Origin: Centropus unirufus
Lineage: Eukaryota > Chordata > Aves > Cuculiformes > Centropidae
Direction of reading: 5' to 3'
Assembly: GCA_013397695.1 (NCBI GenBank)
Contig: VYZI01000012.1
Coordinates: 5,713,570 to 5,777,569, forward strand
Length of the DNA: 64,000 bases
The position numbers were made by a program, and so were the translations under genes. The notes under the pieces were generated by a model. It made no database searches. It worked only from the letters and a program-made list of their open reading frames with translations, and had not been told where the DNA came from. Below are positions 25,670 through 36,500 of this stretch, in pieces. Every line of letters begins with the position of its first letter. Position 1 is the stretch's first letter.

Positions 25670-28600
25670 CTGCTAAGTCAAAGAAAAGAGGTTGGGCAAG
25701 CAGAATTAATATATCCACAAATTCAGCAAATCTGCATTGTCTATAAATTGTTCAAGTTTTTCTCATGTTTCTCTTGGCTTATTCAGAAATATCACCAGGC
25801 ACTTTCAAATGTTAGGCGCTTATAAGAAACATAATAGCTCACGTTGTTTCCTATGAATAATTCAAGAATTTGAAATCAAAGGGAAATGCCACCTTTCTAA
25901 CTTCAGAGCTAAAGCAGCCCCATCAACATAAAGCACTGCTACACCAACTCAGTACACACAAGCCGATTGGGTTCCAATCGCCATTACCATTGCCATTTCT
26001 CTTTGACTGAGGACAATTCTGACTACTTAATAACTGTTTCAGACTCAAACTTTCCAATCTTGTTCCGTTCCCCAAAACCTGGTACAAATCCTCAGTCAGA
26101 TCTTGCTCAGGTCTTGCTCCTTAACAATGGTTAATCAGCATTAATTTAACACGTATATTAATTTGAATTGTTGGATTATCTTCAGTTTGTTGAAAGATTG
26201 ATTCATATGGACATAACATACAGTTCTATACAGTGTTTTTTATTTCATTCTCCAACTCCTTACACTTCTATTATACCTTTTTTTTTCTTCCAAAGAAACC
26301 CAAACAAGTGTAGTTGCCCAATATATTAAAAGGGAGAATCATCAAGAAACTAGAAAAGGCAAGCATGATATTATATAAATTAAAAAGAAATAAAAGACTG
26401 AGCTGATGGTCTGCATTATTACAGCAGCACACATTACAGCCCAGGAATCAAATAATGGAATGCACAATGTGCTTTCTGTGACATTTTCCATTTCCTCAGT
26501 ACATTCCTGAAGCAACTATCTTGCTTCTTACAGTAATTCTTGATGTTGGCACATCATTATGCACATCTCTGACAGTTACAAATTGTTCTTACCTTGTCCA
26601 AAAGTTCCTTGGAATGGCCAAGCTCTGATTAGTATGGCGATGAGTAATAATAATTTTAGAGTTTGCCTGGAAGAAAAAAACAGCCAGGGTAGACACTTGA
26701 CAGGAATTTTATCACTAATTTGAACTATTCTTATTCAAATCAAATGCTTTTGTGTACTGCTTAGTGCAAGTCCACATCGTTCTATATCACTCTAAGACTC
26801 CTGTACATTGACAGTGAGATATTTTACACCCTATCAGTTCTCAACACAATTGCTTTAACAGCTCAGACCAGCCAAGTGCTTAGCCTTCAGGTCAGACACA
26901 TTCTCCTGTCCAATACATTCCATTCCACTCCCTTGTGCTGGGCGCTTAAAAATAAAATAAAATAAAGTCAAGCAAGCAGTACAGTCATTCCAGTGACTTG
27001 TGCCACCGAAGTAATCCTTATACAATTGATATTTCCATATAAGAGATCCAGACAGTTTGGGGACACAGCCTAAAAACGGACTTTACCACTTGGCAATTTT
27101 TTGTGTATAACAGAATTAATTTTTAGTCACCTCAATTTTCCAGTACTGTGAATGTTGTCGTTAACAATTTGCATAAGTTTGACTATGTTTATTAGTGAGC
27201 TGTTTCATGTAAATTAGTCATAGTTCAGGGCTGTAGAGGAACATTTATATTTGTGATATTTTGCTATGCACCCAGCACTTCAGGAAGCCCAGGAGTTATG
27301 TGCAAAAGGAAAATACTACATCTGCTTAATGTATTTACAAAAGGTTAAAAACCACTTTTGGAAAAGCATCTACTTATTCAGATACTGTATGGCTGGGATT
27401 TTTTAATAGTCTTTAAATTTAATGTACAGGAATACTTAATCAATCACAACCCCTAACAGTGGAAATGGAATTCAGTGCTCAGAAGTTCTGAAAAGCAGAT
27501 TCCAAGTACTGCATCCTCACAACTTGATAATGTCATCCTTTAAAAAATTTTGAGGAGAAAATCTGAGTAAGTCAATCTCCAAATGAACACTGGAACCTCA
27601 AAGCTGTATCTGCAGATTCCCTGGTTAAAAAGATTGTCCCCTTTCTGGAAGTGTTCAAGGCCAGGTTGGATGGGGCCTTGAGCATCCTGATCTAAGTGGA
27701 AGGTGTCCCTGCCCATGGTTGGAACTGGATGATCCTTAAGGATCCTTCAAAACCAAACCATTCTATGATTCCCTCTCCCCCTCCAAAATTATCAGAACTT
27801 ATATAAGTTACATATTCTCAGTTATGAGAACTTATATAAGGAAAATATGTGAATAAAATGGACATAATTTTTTTTCTAAGTACTCCACCTACTGTTTCAA
27901 TTGAATCTTCATAACATTTTCTACAGTTTTAATTTCTTACAGGAACTGGTAATCCTTCGTATTCTATACGCAGCTGTGGATCCAAGAAGTTAGCTTGCCA
28001 GGAAGTCAAATAGGAAAGCTCATCTGTCAAAAATACTTGCTGAAGGGAAGATTTTCTAGCAAGTCTTTTAAATGATTTGTGGTCACTTGCTAGATATAAC
28101 TGTAAATAGAAATGTATATTTAGGACAGTATAAATACAACAGAAACAAGATAGGTAATTTTAAAAAAAAATTCAATACAAAGGAATTTCTTTCAGCACCT
28201 GAAAAATCAGTCTGTCAAGCTAAAACTACACACAGGAAACCCATAACATAGATTTTACATTGTTGATAAACTCATTAAGTAGCTATTCTACATGCGGACT
28301 GGTGTATACTAATTAAAAACTGAGTTTACATTCCCAAGATTCTTGCTTACCAAAGTAGTTGAAAGGGAATTCTTTCAAAGTTGTGCTGCTTTATTTTGAG
28401 TGCATATGTAACATGTAATGTCTTATTTACTTCTAACTTCCAGAGTAAAATGTTAACATTGAATGGAAGTCTGTTCACTCAGAAATTTAGGATAGTACAT
28501 TATTTCACATGCCTACTGGGTAGTGTTTTAGATTTGTCTTCATAAGAAATGAAATTTTCTCATTTTAGATTTATTTAAAGAAAAACTGTAAAAAAAACAC

Positions 28601-30919
28601 CCAACACTCTAATGATTAATTATTCCATGATTCACAAACTAATTTTAATTTCCTCTTTTCTGTTTTAAAAATCTCCTTTATCCAGTCATTCTGGCTGACA
28701 GTTCCCTTGGCCAGCACATCTGATCTCAGAAAAGTTGCAAGTGTTGCTTATCTTGATCTACGTGTGATTCTGAATCTGTTCTGTACAGCTAGTCTGTTGA
28801 ATCACTGTACATCTTTATATATGCATATATAGTAATTAAATGCACACTATCGGTTTATGCTATCATTTCCATATGCAAGTTTATTGCCTTACCATTTGAT
28901 CAGAAACCCCTCCTGTTGTCCCAAGACCAAAGTTTTGCCCAAATCTAACTGGTTCACCCACTGCAGTTCCATCAACACTGTTAAAATTTTAAGAGACATT
29001 ACATTCAAATAATTAGTTTTACTGTTTTCTTTGTTTTGGTCTATAGTTAGGTCTCGTGGCAACACTTTGCATAAAGTTTACCTTTAAAAATAATTAAATA
29101 TCTAAATTAAAAAGATGTTTCATACTTGGCTTACTGTTTACAATATTTAACAGAATAGAAACAGTCTACTGATAACATTATTTATCAATATGCAGAGTGG
29201 AAAGATAACATCCTATTAAAAAATCAATGGGGATTCATCACTGAGGATCCCTTTTAAAATATACCCAATACAAGCATCTGAAAAATAACAGACTGAACAG
29301 TGTGCATTTGTATTTTTCTGCAACATAGCATATGTTCCTAATAATACATGGGATGTATTCAATTATTTAGTTCATTACATCAATGTAGATGCTGGTATAT
29401 TCCTATTTCCAGAATCACTAAATTAAGTACCATGCTTTCTAAATACAAATACAGCGAACAAAAATCTATGTAACTGATAAACTCAGTAGTGAGTTAGGGG
29501 CTTGATAACATTCAGTTATGACAACTCTTGCAGTCAGGCAGCAGCTGAGCAAAAATATTTTGGTTGCAGTTCTACAAGTCCTAAATTAGGCCTTTGGCAT
29601 CAAAATTCTTTCTTAGGTCTAACCCAAAGTGTTTCACTCAATCAGGGTTACACGAGTTAGTTTATACTCTAATGCACTATTATTATTGTTGTTAAATACA
29701 CGCACTCAGGCTGAGCCTTCCTCTACTCATCAGGACTCTGTTCTTCTGCTTCTCCCACAAACAGCTGGAATTAAGTATGTCTTTGAGAGAGAAAATATGC
29801 TGTTTGGTTGCGGGATTATTTTAGGGTAACAGAAACACTGCCCACTTATGTACAGCAAAAATATTGACACAAATTTCAGTTTCAGAGTCCTTACTTGCCA
29901 GAGAAGGAAAAATAACACCAAATGCTTTTTGGACTTGTTTTGTATTCTACAGCTGGAATATGGCCACATCAAAACAGCTGCAGAGTTTACAAAATCATAC
30001 TCCTTTCTCCTTGCAAACCAATTCTAAGCTGATTTAAACTTCCGTGGAATTATTCACAGTAATAAGCAGAAAAGAATCAAGCTCAAATTCACTTGTATGC
30101 TAGCAAACGTCATTGTATATTTCTCATATCAAGATATTGAGAGATTACATAGTAATTGAAAATAACTCCCAATAAATTACCAAACCTGAAAATACAAAAA
30201 GTATTTCGACCCATAGGGTCCACACTCTCGACTGCGCTAATTCCACAACAGCCTTGCAATGGTTCCATCAAATACATGGACGGTTCATTGAGATGAACTG
30301 CCAAAGTCAGACTGCCACACTCTCTAGGGTCATTCTCCACTGAGGGTTTGTTGTCTGGGTTCAGAAGCATCACAGTGTCTCCAAAATGAACAAAACCATC
30401 CGTAGGTATTGACAGCTGTGTCTAAACGAAAACAGATAGAATTAATTATTGAATTATCTGAACGTAATATCAGAACCATTTTAATACATAAGATGCTGAT
30501 CCAAAGCATTCTTAATGCGTTACAGACACTAATGGCTGTGTCATTCCACCGGGCATCACAGAAAATGGACAAAGCCATCTTAAACAATTACCTTCTGTAA
30601 AAATTTATCCTGAAGTTTGTTTATTTTCTGGAATAAAAGTTCTCCTCGTTCTCTTTTTTGCAGAAAATCCCTCAGGCGTTCCTGCGTGCATAGAAGCGAG
30701 GGGAGGCGTTACCCAGCGCTCACAAAGTCAGGTTTAAAATTAATTTAAAGAACCAGGGGGCAAACGCCGCGAGGGCGAAGGGTCAGGCGCGGCTCCCGGG
30801 GGCTGGAGAAGAAAGAGGGGGGCTGGAGAAGAAAGAGGGGGCTGGTTCCGCGCTACCTCCTCCCGAAACGCCATCTCGTGCCAGTTCCCGACGAGCACCT
30901 TGGGGCTGTAGAAGGCCAT
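25483..30919 (-). CDS. CFAP161: CFAP161, cilia and flagella associated protein 161 (7 coding exons)
   Basis: The coding sequence joins, in transcript order, 30857-30919, 30592-30681, 30186-30421, 28893-28977, 27941-28099, 26593-26666 and 25483-25669: 894 bp, 297 residues plus TAG. Every intron is GT-AG and all phases agree. The product aligns along its whole length with human CFAP161 (about 301 residues, from memory). Shared stretches include GNW near residue 11, DFLxKR, GDxVML.NP, GRNTF, FGxxFxLGxTGG, LYLxSDH, VFLTDE, DPQLRxEYEG, THRHTN, YFGKExEV and HTYLD. Family knowledge: it is a microtubule inner protein in the lumen of the ciliary A-tubule, found in axonemes of motile cilia and flagella, with no enzymatic role. 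The start lies in a strong Kozak context (G at -3, G at +4). Introns 1 and 2 are tiny (175 and 170 bp) and introns 3 to 6 are 0.8-1.3 kb. Apart from a CR1 tail in intron 5, I see no other gene in the introns. The gene looks intact. Confidence 0.95.
26593..26666 (-). CDS. CFAP161: CFAP161 coding exon 6
   Basis: 74 bp with acceptor TTCCAG|GCAAAC and donor ACAAG|GTAAGA. It encodes ANSKIIITHRHTNQSLA and ends two bases into an Arg codon. The ANAKI..NH.HTN block is conserved with human. Confidence 0.93.
27641..27770 (+). mobile_element. CR1 LINE 3' tail in CFAP161 intron 5
   Basis: About 130 bp match the end of the avian CR1 consensus: GTGTTCAAGGCCAGGTTGGA near the start, then GAAGGTGTCCCTGCCCATGG, and the terminal ATTCTATG at 27760-27767. 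It is 5'-truncated, as most CR1 copies are, and antisense to the gene. It lies well inside the intron, away from both splice sites. Confidence 0.85.
27941..28099 (-). CDS. CFAP161: CFAP161 coding exon 5
   Basis: 53 codons, phase 0 at both ends, with acceptor TTTACAG|TTATAT and donor CCT|GTAAGA. It begins LYLASDHKSF and contains QQVFLTDELSY and DPQLRIEYEGLPVP, nearly identical to human over the last 14 residues. Confidence 0.95.
28893..28977 (-). CDS. CFAP161: CFAP161 coding exon 4
   Basis: 85 bp. It completes the split Ser codon and reads VDGTAVGEPVRFGQNFGLG, then TTGG, ending ATG|GTAAGG (a consensus donor) in phase 0. FGQNFGLGTTGG corresponds to human YGQDFCLGITGG. Confidence 0.94.
30186..30421 (-). 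CDS. CFAP161: CFAP161 coding exon 3
   Basis: 236 bp, entering in phase 0 after a TTTAG acceptor and leaving two bases of a Ser codon before a CAG|GTTTGG donor. It carries the best-conserved core: GDTVMLLNPDN, CGISAVE and GRNTF. The middle (about residues 74-100) is more diverged from human than the two ends. Confidence 0.94.
30592..30681 (-). CDS. CFAP161: CFAP161 coding exon 2
   Basis: 30 codons, phase 0 at both ends, with acceptor CAG|GAACGC and donor AAG|GTAATT. It encodes a charged helix beginning ERLRDFLQKRERGELL, the counterpart of the conserved DFLEKRDKGKLL segment. The sequence reads through without a stop and joins exon 3 in frame. Confidence 0.92.
30801..30845. repeat. Tandem duplication of a 20-bp unit in CFAP161 intron 1
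   Basis: Two perfect copies of ggctggagaagaaagagggg (30801-30820 and 30821-30840) are followed by a partial third. On the transcribed strand each copy is a polypyrimidine tract ending in CCAG, so each looks like a 3' splice site. They are too close to the exon 1 donor (30857) to be used with it. Confidence 0.9.
30857..30919 (-). CDS. CFAP161: CFAP161 coding exon 1
   Basis: 21 codons starting MAFYSPKVLVGNW and ending in Glu-Glu, then a GAG|GTAGCG donor in phase 0. The GNW motif near residue 11 and the acidic end match the human N-terminus. The ATG sits in GCTGCCATGG. The residues before GNW differ from human, as expected for a short unstructured N-terminus. Confidence 0.93.
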
Positions 30920-30934
30920 GGCAGCGCGTGCTCT

Positions 30935-30948
30935 GTCGCTATGGCAAC
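30935..30948 (-). promoter_or_regulatory. X-box-like RFX binding site
   Basis: On the minus strand this reads GTTGCCATAGCGAC. It matches the RFX X-box (GTNRCC, short spacer, RGYAAC) with a perfect left half and one mismatch in the right half. It lies 16 bp upstream of the CFAP161 ATG. X-boxes near the start of ciliary genes are bound by RFX factors, often with FOXJ1, in multiciliated cells and sperm precursors. Binding here is inferred. Confidence 0.65.
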
Positions 30949-31218
30949 CCCGGGGAGGCAGAGCCCCCGCCCTTGAGCGCGGGGTGAAGGGGGGGATTCA
31001 GCGGTCTGGGGGAGGGGATGGAGTGCTCCCTGCGTAAAGAAGGCACCAAATCGGAGGTGTTGGTCGGCAGGGGCTGAACATCAGCCCCCCCGCCGCGCTC
31101 CAGGTGGGCCAAGAAGGCCGGAGGCATCCTGGCTTGTGTCAGCAATGGTGTGGCCAGTACGAGCCGGGGGGAGATGGTGCCCGGTACTGGGAGCTGGTGA
31201 GGCTGCTCTTTGAGCACT

Positions 31219-31707
31219 GAGTTCAGTTTTGGTGCTCTTAGTACAAGAAAGACACGGGGTTGCTGTGGCGTGTCCAGAGCTGGGGAAGGGTCTGGAGCAC
31301 AAAGCTTATGAGAAGCAGCTGGGAGAACTGGGGCTGTTTAGGCTGGAGCTGAGGAGGGTGAAGGGAGAGCTTGTCACTCCCTACAAGTGCCTGAAAGGAG
31401 GTTGGAGTAAGGTGGATGCTGCTCTCTTCAGCTGTGGAACAAGTGACAGGATGATGGGGAATGGCCTCAAGCCGCACAAAGGGAAGTGCAGTTTGGATAT
31501 TTGAAAATATATCTTAGCCAAAAGTGTGGTAAAACATTGGAATAGGCTGCTCAGGGAAGTGGCGGGGGTCACCATTCCTCGAAGTGTTAAGAGAAAATCT
31601 AGATGCGCCATTCTGGGACATGGTTTCATAGGCACAGTGGTGTTGGACTGGGTGATCTTAGACGTCTTTTCCAAACTTAATGATTTTAGGATTCGATCAT
31701 TCTGTGA
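31219..31707 (+). mobile_element. CR1 LINE 3' end upstream of CFAP161
   Basis: About 490 bp follow the 3' part of avian CR1. Recognisable blocks are CTACAAGTGCCTGAAAGGAG, AATGGCCTCAAGC, TGGATATT, GGAATAGGCTGCTCAGGGAA, GGACATGGTTT, and a terminal ATTCTGTG at about 31699-31706. The upstream part covers the end of the reverse-transcriptase frame but is broken by stops. It is 5'-truncated and starts right at the edge of the CpG-rich promoter. The short open frames here, on both strands, belong to the repeat. Confidence 0.85.
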
Positions 31708-32525
31708 AATGCAGTACATGTTCAAACCAGGTCAAATGATCCAAGTCTTCCTCCCGGGGCCTGCCTGGACCAGCTTAAAAGAAAAAGCTTAAAATAAAAT
31801 GTTGTTTTTGTTGGACAGCTTGGTGACATGTTATCATGAGCCAGGTTTGACAAAACTTAACGTGAAACCTGTTTCTTTTGTGGGTTGTTTTTTAAACCAA
31901 AGGTTATTACACAAAAAGTAATTCAACACATCACAAACAGTTTTGACAAAATAAAATCAATTTTGTTGAAATAGCACCACCTTGTGGTCCGTTGCGGTAA
32001 GTGACATTTTCCTACAACTAGCTGTGTAGAAAATTTTTAAAAGAAATAGGGAAGAATCTTCGTTCATGTTTGCTGAATATAAAATAGTTTTGCAAGTATC
32101 AGAGGTGTTTTGAAATCTGAAGAGTTTTTAAAAAAATTTCTCGTGTTTCTAGTAATTTCTACTTAGCACTTAAAACTACATTCCTGATTTTCACTGAGCT
32201 AAGGTTTTAATTAGGGTGACTGGTATGCAAACGATAATGTCAATTTATCACACTTTTTTTCTTTTTTCTAAGCTGCATGATATATTGGATTGCATAAATG
32301 ATTTGCATTTTCTTATCACAATGTCTAAGAAACTTCAAATCTTTTTTCCTTTTTCTTTTTATGAAACTTTACAGTTATGAAACTGTGTATTATATTCAGT
32401 CATATTATTAAGAAGAACATATGCACTCTGTGTCACTTTGTGTGTAACTAAGAAAATTTTCATGGGTTTTATAGCCTTATGGACCATCTGAACTTAGTTT
32501 CTTATAGATTCTGATGCAAATAATA
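31708..32525. other. Unique spacer between CR1 and mariner
   Basis: No open frame of note. A weak CTCF-like core (ccaccttgtggtc) lies at about 31,978-31,990. Confidence 0.5.
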
Positions 32526-33540
32526 TCAGGTTGGTAAAAAAAATAATTGCCTTTTTAAACCATCAACTTTAAAGTCACAAATCACAACTTAGAATAAAAT
32601 TTATTGGTTCAAATAAGGACCTTTAGAATCTATGCATTTTAGCCAGCAAGAAACAAGTTTATTCCTGTACCACAGAATTGTGGAGTCCTGAAACTGATGA
32701 ATTCTAGGTGTTTTGAGTTGCTGCTTGATTGTAGAAACCTCTTGCAGGGAGTTTTTGAGATGCTTGCAAATGTGATCATCACTGGGAGAGAGGCCTGGTG
32801 GGTAAGCTGTGTCAGGTAGAGTTTCATAGCCCAGTTTGTGCAGCTCCTGCAGAGTCATCTGTGAGGTTGTAGTTCTTGATGTATTTTGTCAATGTCCTGG
32901 TAACAATTCTCTGCCATGATGATTTCTTCAAGATTCAGGGAGTTGTAGTAGAAGCTTCTACTTGCCAACCACCAAATAGTGACCATAATCACCTTCTTTT
33001 GATAAAGCTTTGGTTAGGGGAAGGATTTTGGTGCTTTACCTTGGTCCAGCTACTGCCCAGAACACTGTCAGTTGTTGTATAGAATCCATTTTTCATCAAA
33101 CATCACAATGCCATAGAATCATGGAATGGATCCATCCATCCAGGAATTGAACATTTTTGTTGCACAAAAGAAGCACAGGGTGACTTCATAATGTCTTCTG
33201 CGTGCCCATTTATTAAGCTTTTTAATTTTCCAGTTTGCTACAAATATTGAACAATGTTTGAATGCTCAACATTTAGTTCTTCTGCAACCTCTCAAGTTGT
33301 TTTGTTACTTCAATAATGTCCCCCCATTTGTTATCTATCACAGAAGAACATCCATGACACTCCTCATCTTCAAGGTTCTCATTTCTATTATGAAATTTTT
33401 GGAACCAATATCAAGCTTGATGTTCAGTGATGGCCCCCTAGACAAATGCTTGGTTTCCACTGCTTCTCATACCCTTTTAAACTACGAAATCACTCAAAAT
33501 TGCTTTTTTTCCCCACCTTTATTTTGACAGAATAACATAA
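32526..33540 (-). mobile_element. Inactive mariner DNA transposon (Hsmar1/Galluhop-like)
   Basis: The minus strand carries a mariner transposase broken by frameshifts. Readable pieces in order are WFQKFHNRNENLEDEE, REVAEELNVEHS, KLNKWA, FDEKWILY, MVTIWWLA, and the open C-terminal frame 32601-32858 with LQELHKLGYETLP and LSPSDDH. The left edge (32526-32560) resembles the Hsmar1-type inverted repeat (AGGTTGGT, then TAATTGC). I cannot find the right repeat, so that end may be lost. The first catalytic Asp survives (FDEKW). The segment around the second (HDNA) is deleted, and the third is Gly (YPPGLSP for the usual YSPDL). This is a DD34D-family relic. Confidence 0.85.
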
Positions 33541-36500
33541 AAAATAATAAGCAGTGAAAATAAAATCATTAGTATAAATTAGTAGAGCTAATTTAGCTTT
33601 TTAAAACGGTTACAGGGAAGGTTACAGGCCTAGTCAACCTATCTCAGTTTCCCTTTAAGCAGATAAAAATCTATGTTTACTCTGAACAATTGTTTGCCTT
33701 ATCAAACAGTGTAAAGAAAAAGCTGCACTTGTGAAAGAGTTTTTCCATGTTTTGTGTCTTAACTTATGCCAGTGTACAAATCGACCAGACTTAGAGGTAT
33801 ATTTGGTTTATTAAAAACATTAGTATTTCCTTTTTTTCTTTAAGACTTTGTCAAATAAATTTATAGTTACTGTACTTCAAGAGACCGTTCCCCTGCTATT
33901 CTAGAGTTACAACTCTTTTCCCCTTTCTCTTTTCTTTTTTTAGTTTTTTAAGGAAAGAGAACTGTGCTGATTGGGCTTTTAATTCCTTTAAGATTGTCAG
34001 TAATATGTGATATAGAGTATGTTTTAAATACTTTCATATATAAATGCATTAATATGTATCAGTAGTACGAATTATCAACATTGAGTTGAATCTGGCAAAA
34101 AGGCAATGTCTGAATGGATATGAGCATATATTAAGTCCAAGAAGAAGGTTTGCCACCTTAATTAGGAAAAGAAGCAGAGCATTCAGTTTTTCTGTGAGCT
34201 TTTCCACTCGTATCTCCTTATTTCTTTGCAGAAAAAATATTTACTTGTATCTGCTGTTTGGCAATTTATGGAATTCTACATAGTGAAGAAAATACTAAAA
34301 CTATGTTTAATCAGAATCAGGTTGGACAACTATTTTTAATACCCACCTCTACTGCCTTGGGATTGTATCTATGGATTTTCTATTCTCCCTTGTTTTTTTC
34401 TGTTGAAGATTATGAATGTGCTAGATTTGGGTAACTATACAGACTACACTACACAGGCATAAAACATATGTCCTTCGGAATGATTTGTCTCCTTACATTT
34501 TACTGTTTTGCACTAGCATTATTCTGACACATGCTATGAATCATAGCATAGCTACCATTTTTCTTTGCTATTATTCTGCTTTGCACTATTAAAATGATTC
34601 ATTTGCTTGTTAATAATATAACTTCAGTTTCTTATTCTAACCCATTCCCCAAACACTCATCATTTCACAACACAAAAAAAAAATCAAGTCATTTATGCGT
34701 TAAGATGTGAGGATTGTGATTTTGCCAGACTCTTGTGCTGATGTCTCCCATTTTGGCTGTGAATTTCAGCATGGAGTTTTCCTGAAATGCTTGTTACTGA
34801 GAAGCAGTCAGCCTGTTAATGGTATAGTAATTTCTGAAATGTAGCATTCCATTAAACAGGCCTCTCAGTGTACCGTTTACAAGGAGGGGGCGCGGGATGC
34901 TTGTATGCTATATTTGCAGTAAGTTGCTCGTGTAGGTAGAAAAGTGGAAAGATTTCCAGCATTAGATTTGATTGAAGACATCCAAAGTTGCTATGATTGC
35001 TCATTTGATTGTTTCGTACCCAAAATATTCTGCTAGAGAGAGAGAGGGAAGGGGAATGGAATCATTTGCAATGCATCTTAGACCACCCAGCACTTGACAA
35101 TTAAAGTTTGGATTGAGGTATCCCCATTTCCATGTTTTTCATTTTACTTGTCTCTTATTTAGACTTGTACTGTGCGTGCCATCTTGAGAAATTGTTCTAT
35201 AATGTAATATTCCCTTTTCAAATTGAGCTGTTTCATCATGATTGTTCATGCTACCTACTTGAGGATTTTTTCATTTCTCACTGGCTGAATTTTATTCAGG
35301 ACGTGGTCTTGAATAACCACTAGAGCTCTGAGTCTCTCAGAAAAAAATTATTTCAGGAGTGGTAACTTATGAAAAGAATTTAGAAATATTAAACTATGTC
35401 TCCAAGGAAGAACACTGTATTTTGCAAAGGGATCTGTATTAACACTGAAGAAGCTAGAATCCTTTTATTAGCAAGAAATAGCTCAGCTGGGAACTCTTGT
35501 GTTTATTAGTGCAAGCAGAAACACCATTAACAAAGCTATATTAGTTCTCATGTTTATCTCTTCACGGGGCTTTGCACCATGTAAGTCTACCCTCAGGCAA
35601 CTTAAAAATTCTTATTTTTCAAGGTATGTATTGTTTTTCCAAGGCAGCATGTTCAGAACAGTGAGACTGACCATGTCATTGGCCAGGTGAAAGGTTCATA
35701 TTTAATTTTCAGTATTTTATGCACTTGATATGATCTCAGCTTCTTTTAAGTACTGCTTGCAAGTGATCTACTTGAAGAGACTTTTGTTAAGTGATGTTCC
35801 ACCCTACTCCCCATATATTAAGTGCACTGCATTTACTGAACTACAAAGTTCTGTCATCACTTGCAGGCACTGACACAAAACCATCATGGGTGAGGCGTGG
35901 TCCTATTTATAAAGGGTGGAAATCAGGTCATTGTCTCGCTTGTTTACTGATCTGTTTAAACTTTGGTTTCCATGAATACTCATGCTTGAGATTTTGAAAT
36001 TTGCTTTTTGTTAGCAATTTTTGCTTATAAAAAGCAATAACATGATTGTCTGTAGGGGAAAAAAAAGCCCTAAACACCATGACTTTAGCTGACTTTGGCT
36101 ATGGGGTTTGTCCAAGCCTGCAGTCCTGCCAGTGTGAACCTACTGCCCCTGAAAGTGAAAAGCAACATTTGTACATGACCTCTTGTGAACCCAGCTCATT
36201 CTGTTTCTTCCCACTTTATGGCTAACTATAGATAGTGCTTAGGGTCACCTTTGTTTTCCTATTTAGCCTTGCCTGCAGCATGATCTTTATCTCCTATTGA
36301 GAACGGACTGTGTATCAATTGTGGCAGGTTATGTCACTTCTCTCCTTTTGGTTTTACTTCCCTGCAATGATAGTGTTAAGATAGAAAATAGTCTCTTCAC
36401 TCAGCTTTCCGTAGTGGAAATATCATCTTCAATCTCTCGAAGCAAAGTAATGACACTTACAAATAACACTGGAGGTGTATGTCAGTCCATCTGCAAACCT

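Larger units (their letters stand above)
30640..31215 (-). promoter_or_regulatory. CpG-rich promoter region of CFAP161
   Basis: CpG dinucleotides and GC content rise sharply here compared with the AT-rich flanks. The patch covers exon 1, intron 1 and about 300 bp upstream, and ends where a CR1 copy begins. No TATA box is evident, consistent with a dispersed CpG promoter. The transcription start itself cannot be fixed from sequence. No opposing first exon was recognised, so bidirectional use is open. Confidence 0.7.

Noticed and set aside
31229..31792. Several open frames on both strands just upstream of CFAP161
   Set aside because: Nearly all of this interval is CR1 3' sequence. The frames have no independent support.
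33110..33130. CR1-like terminus (catagaatcatggaatgg) inside the mariner
   Set aside because: Only about 18 bp, with transposase similarity on both sides. It is too short to claim a nested CR1.
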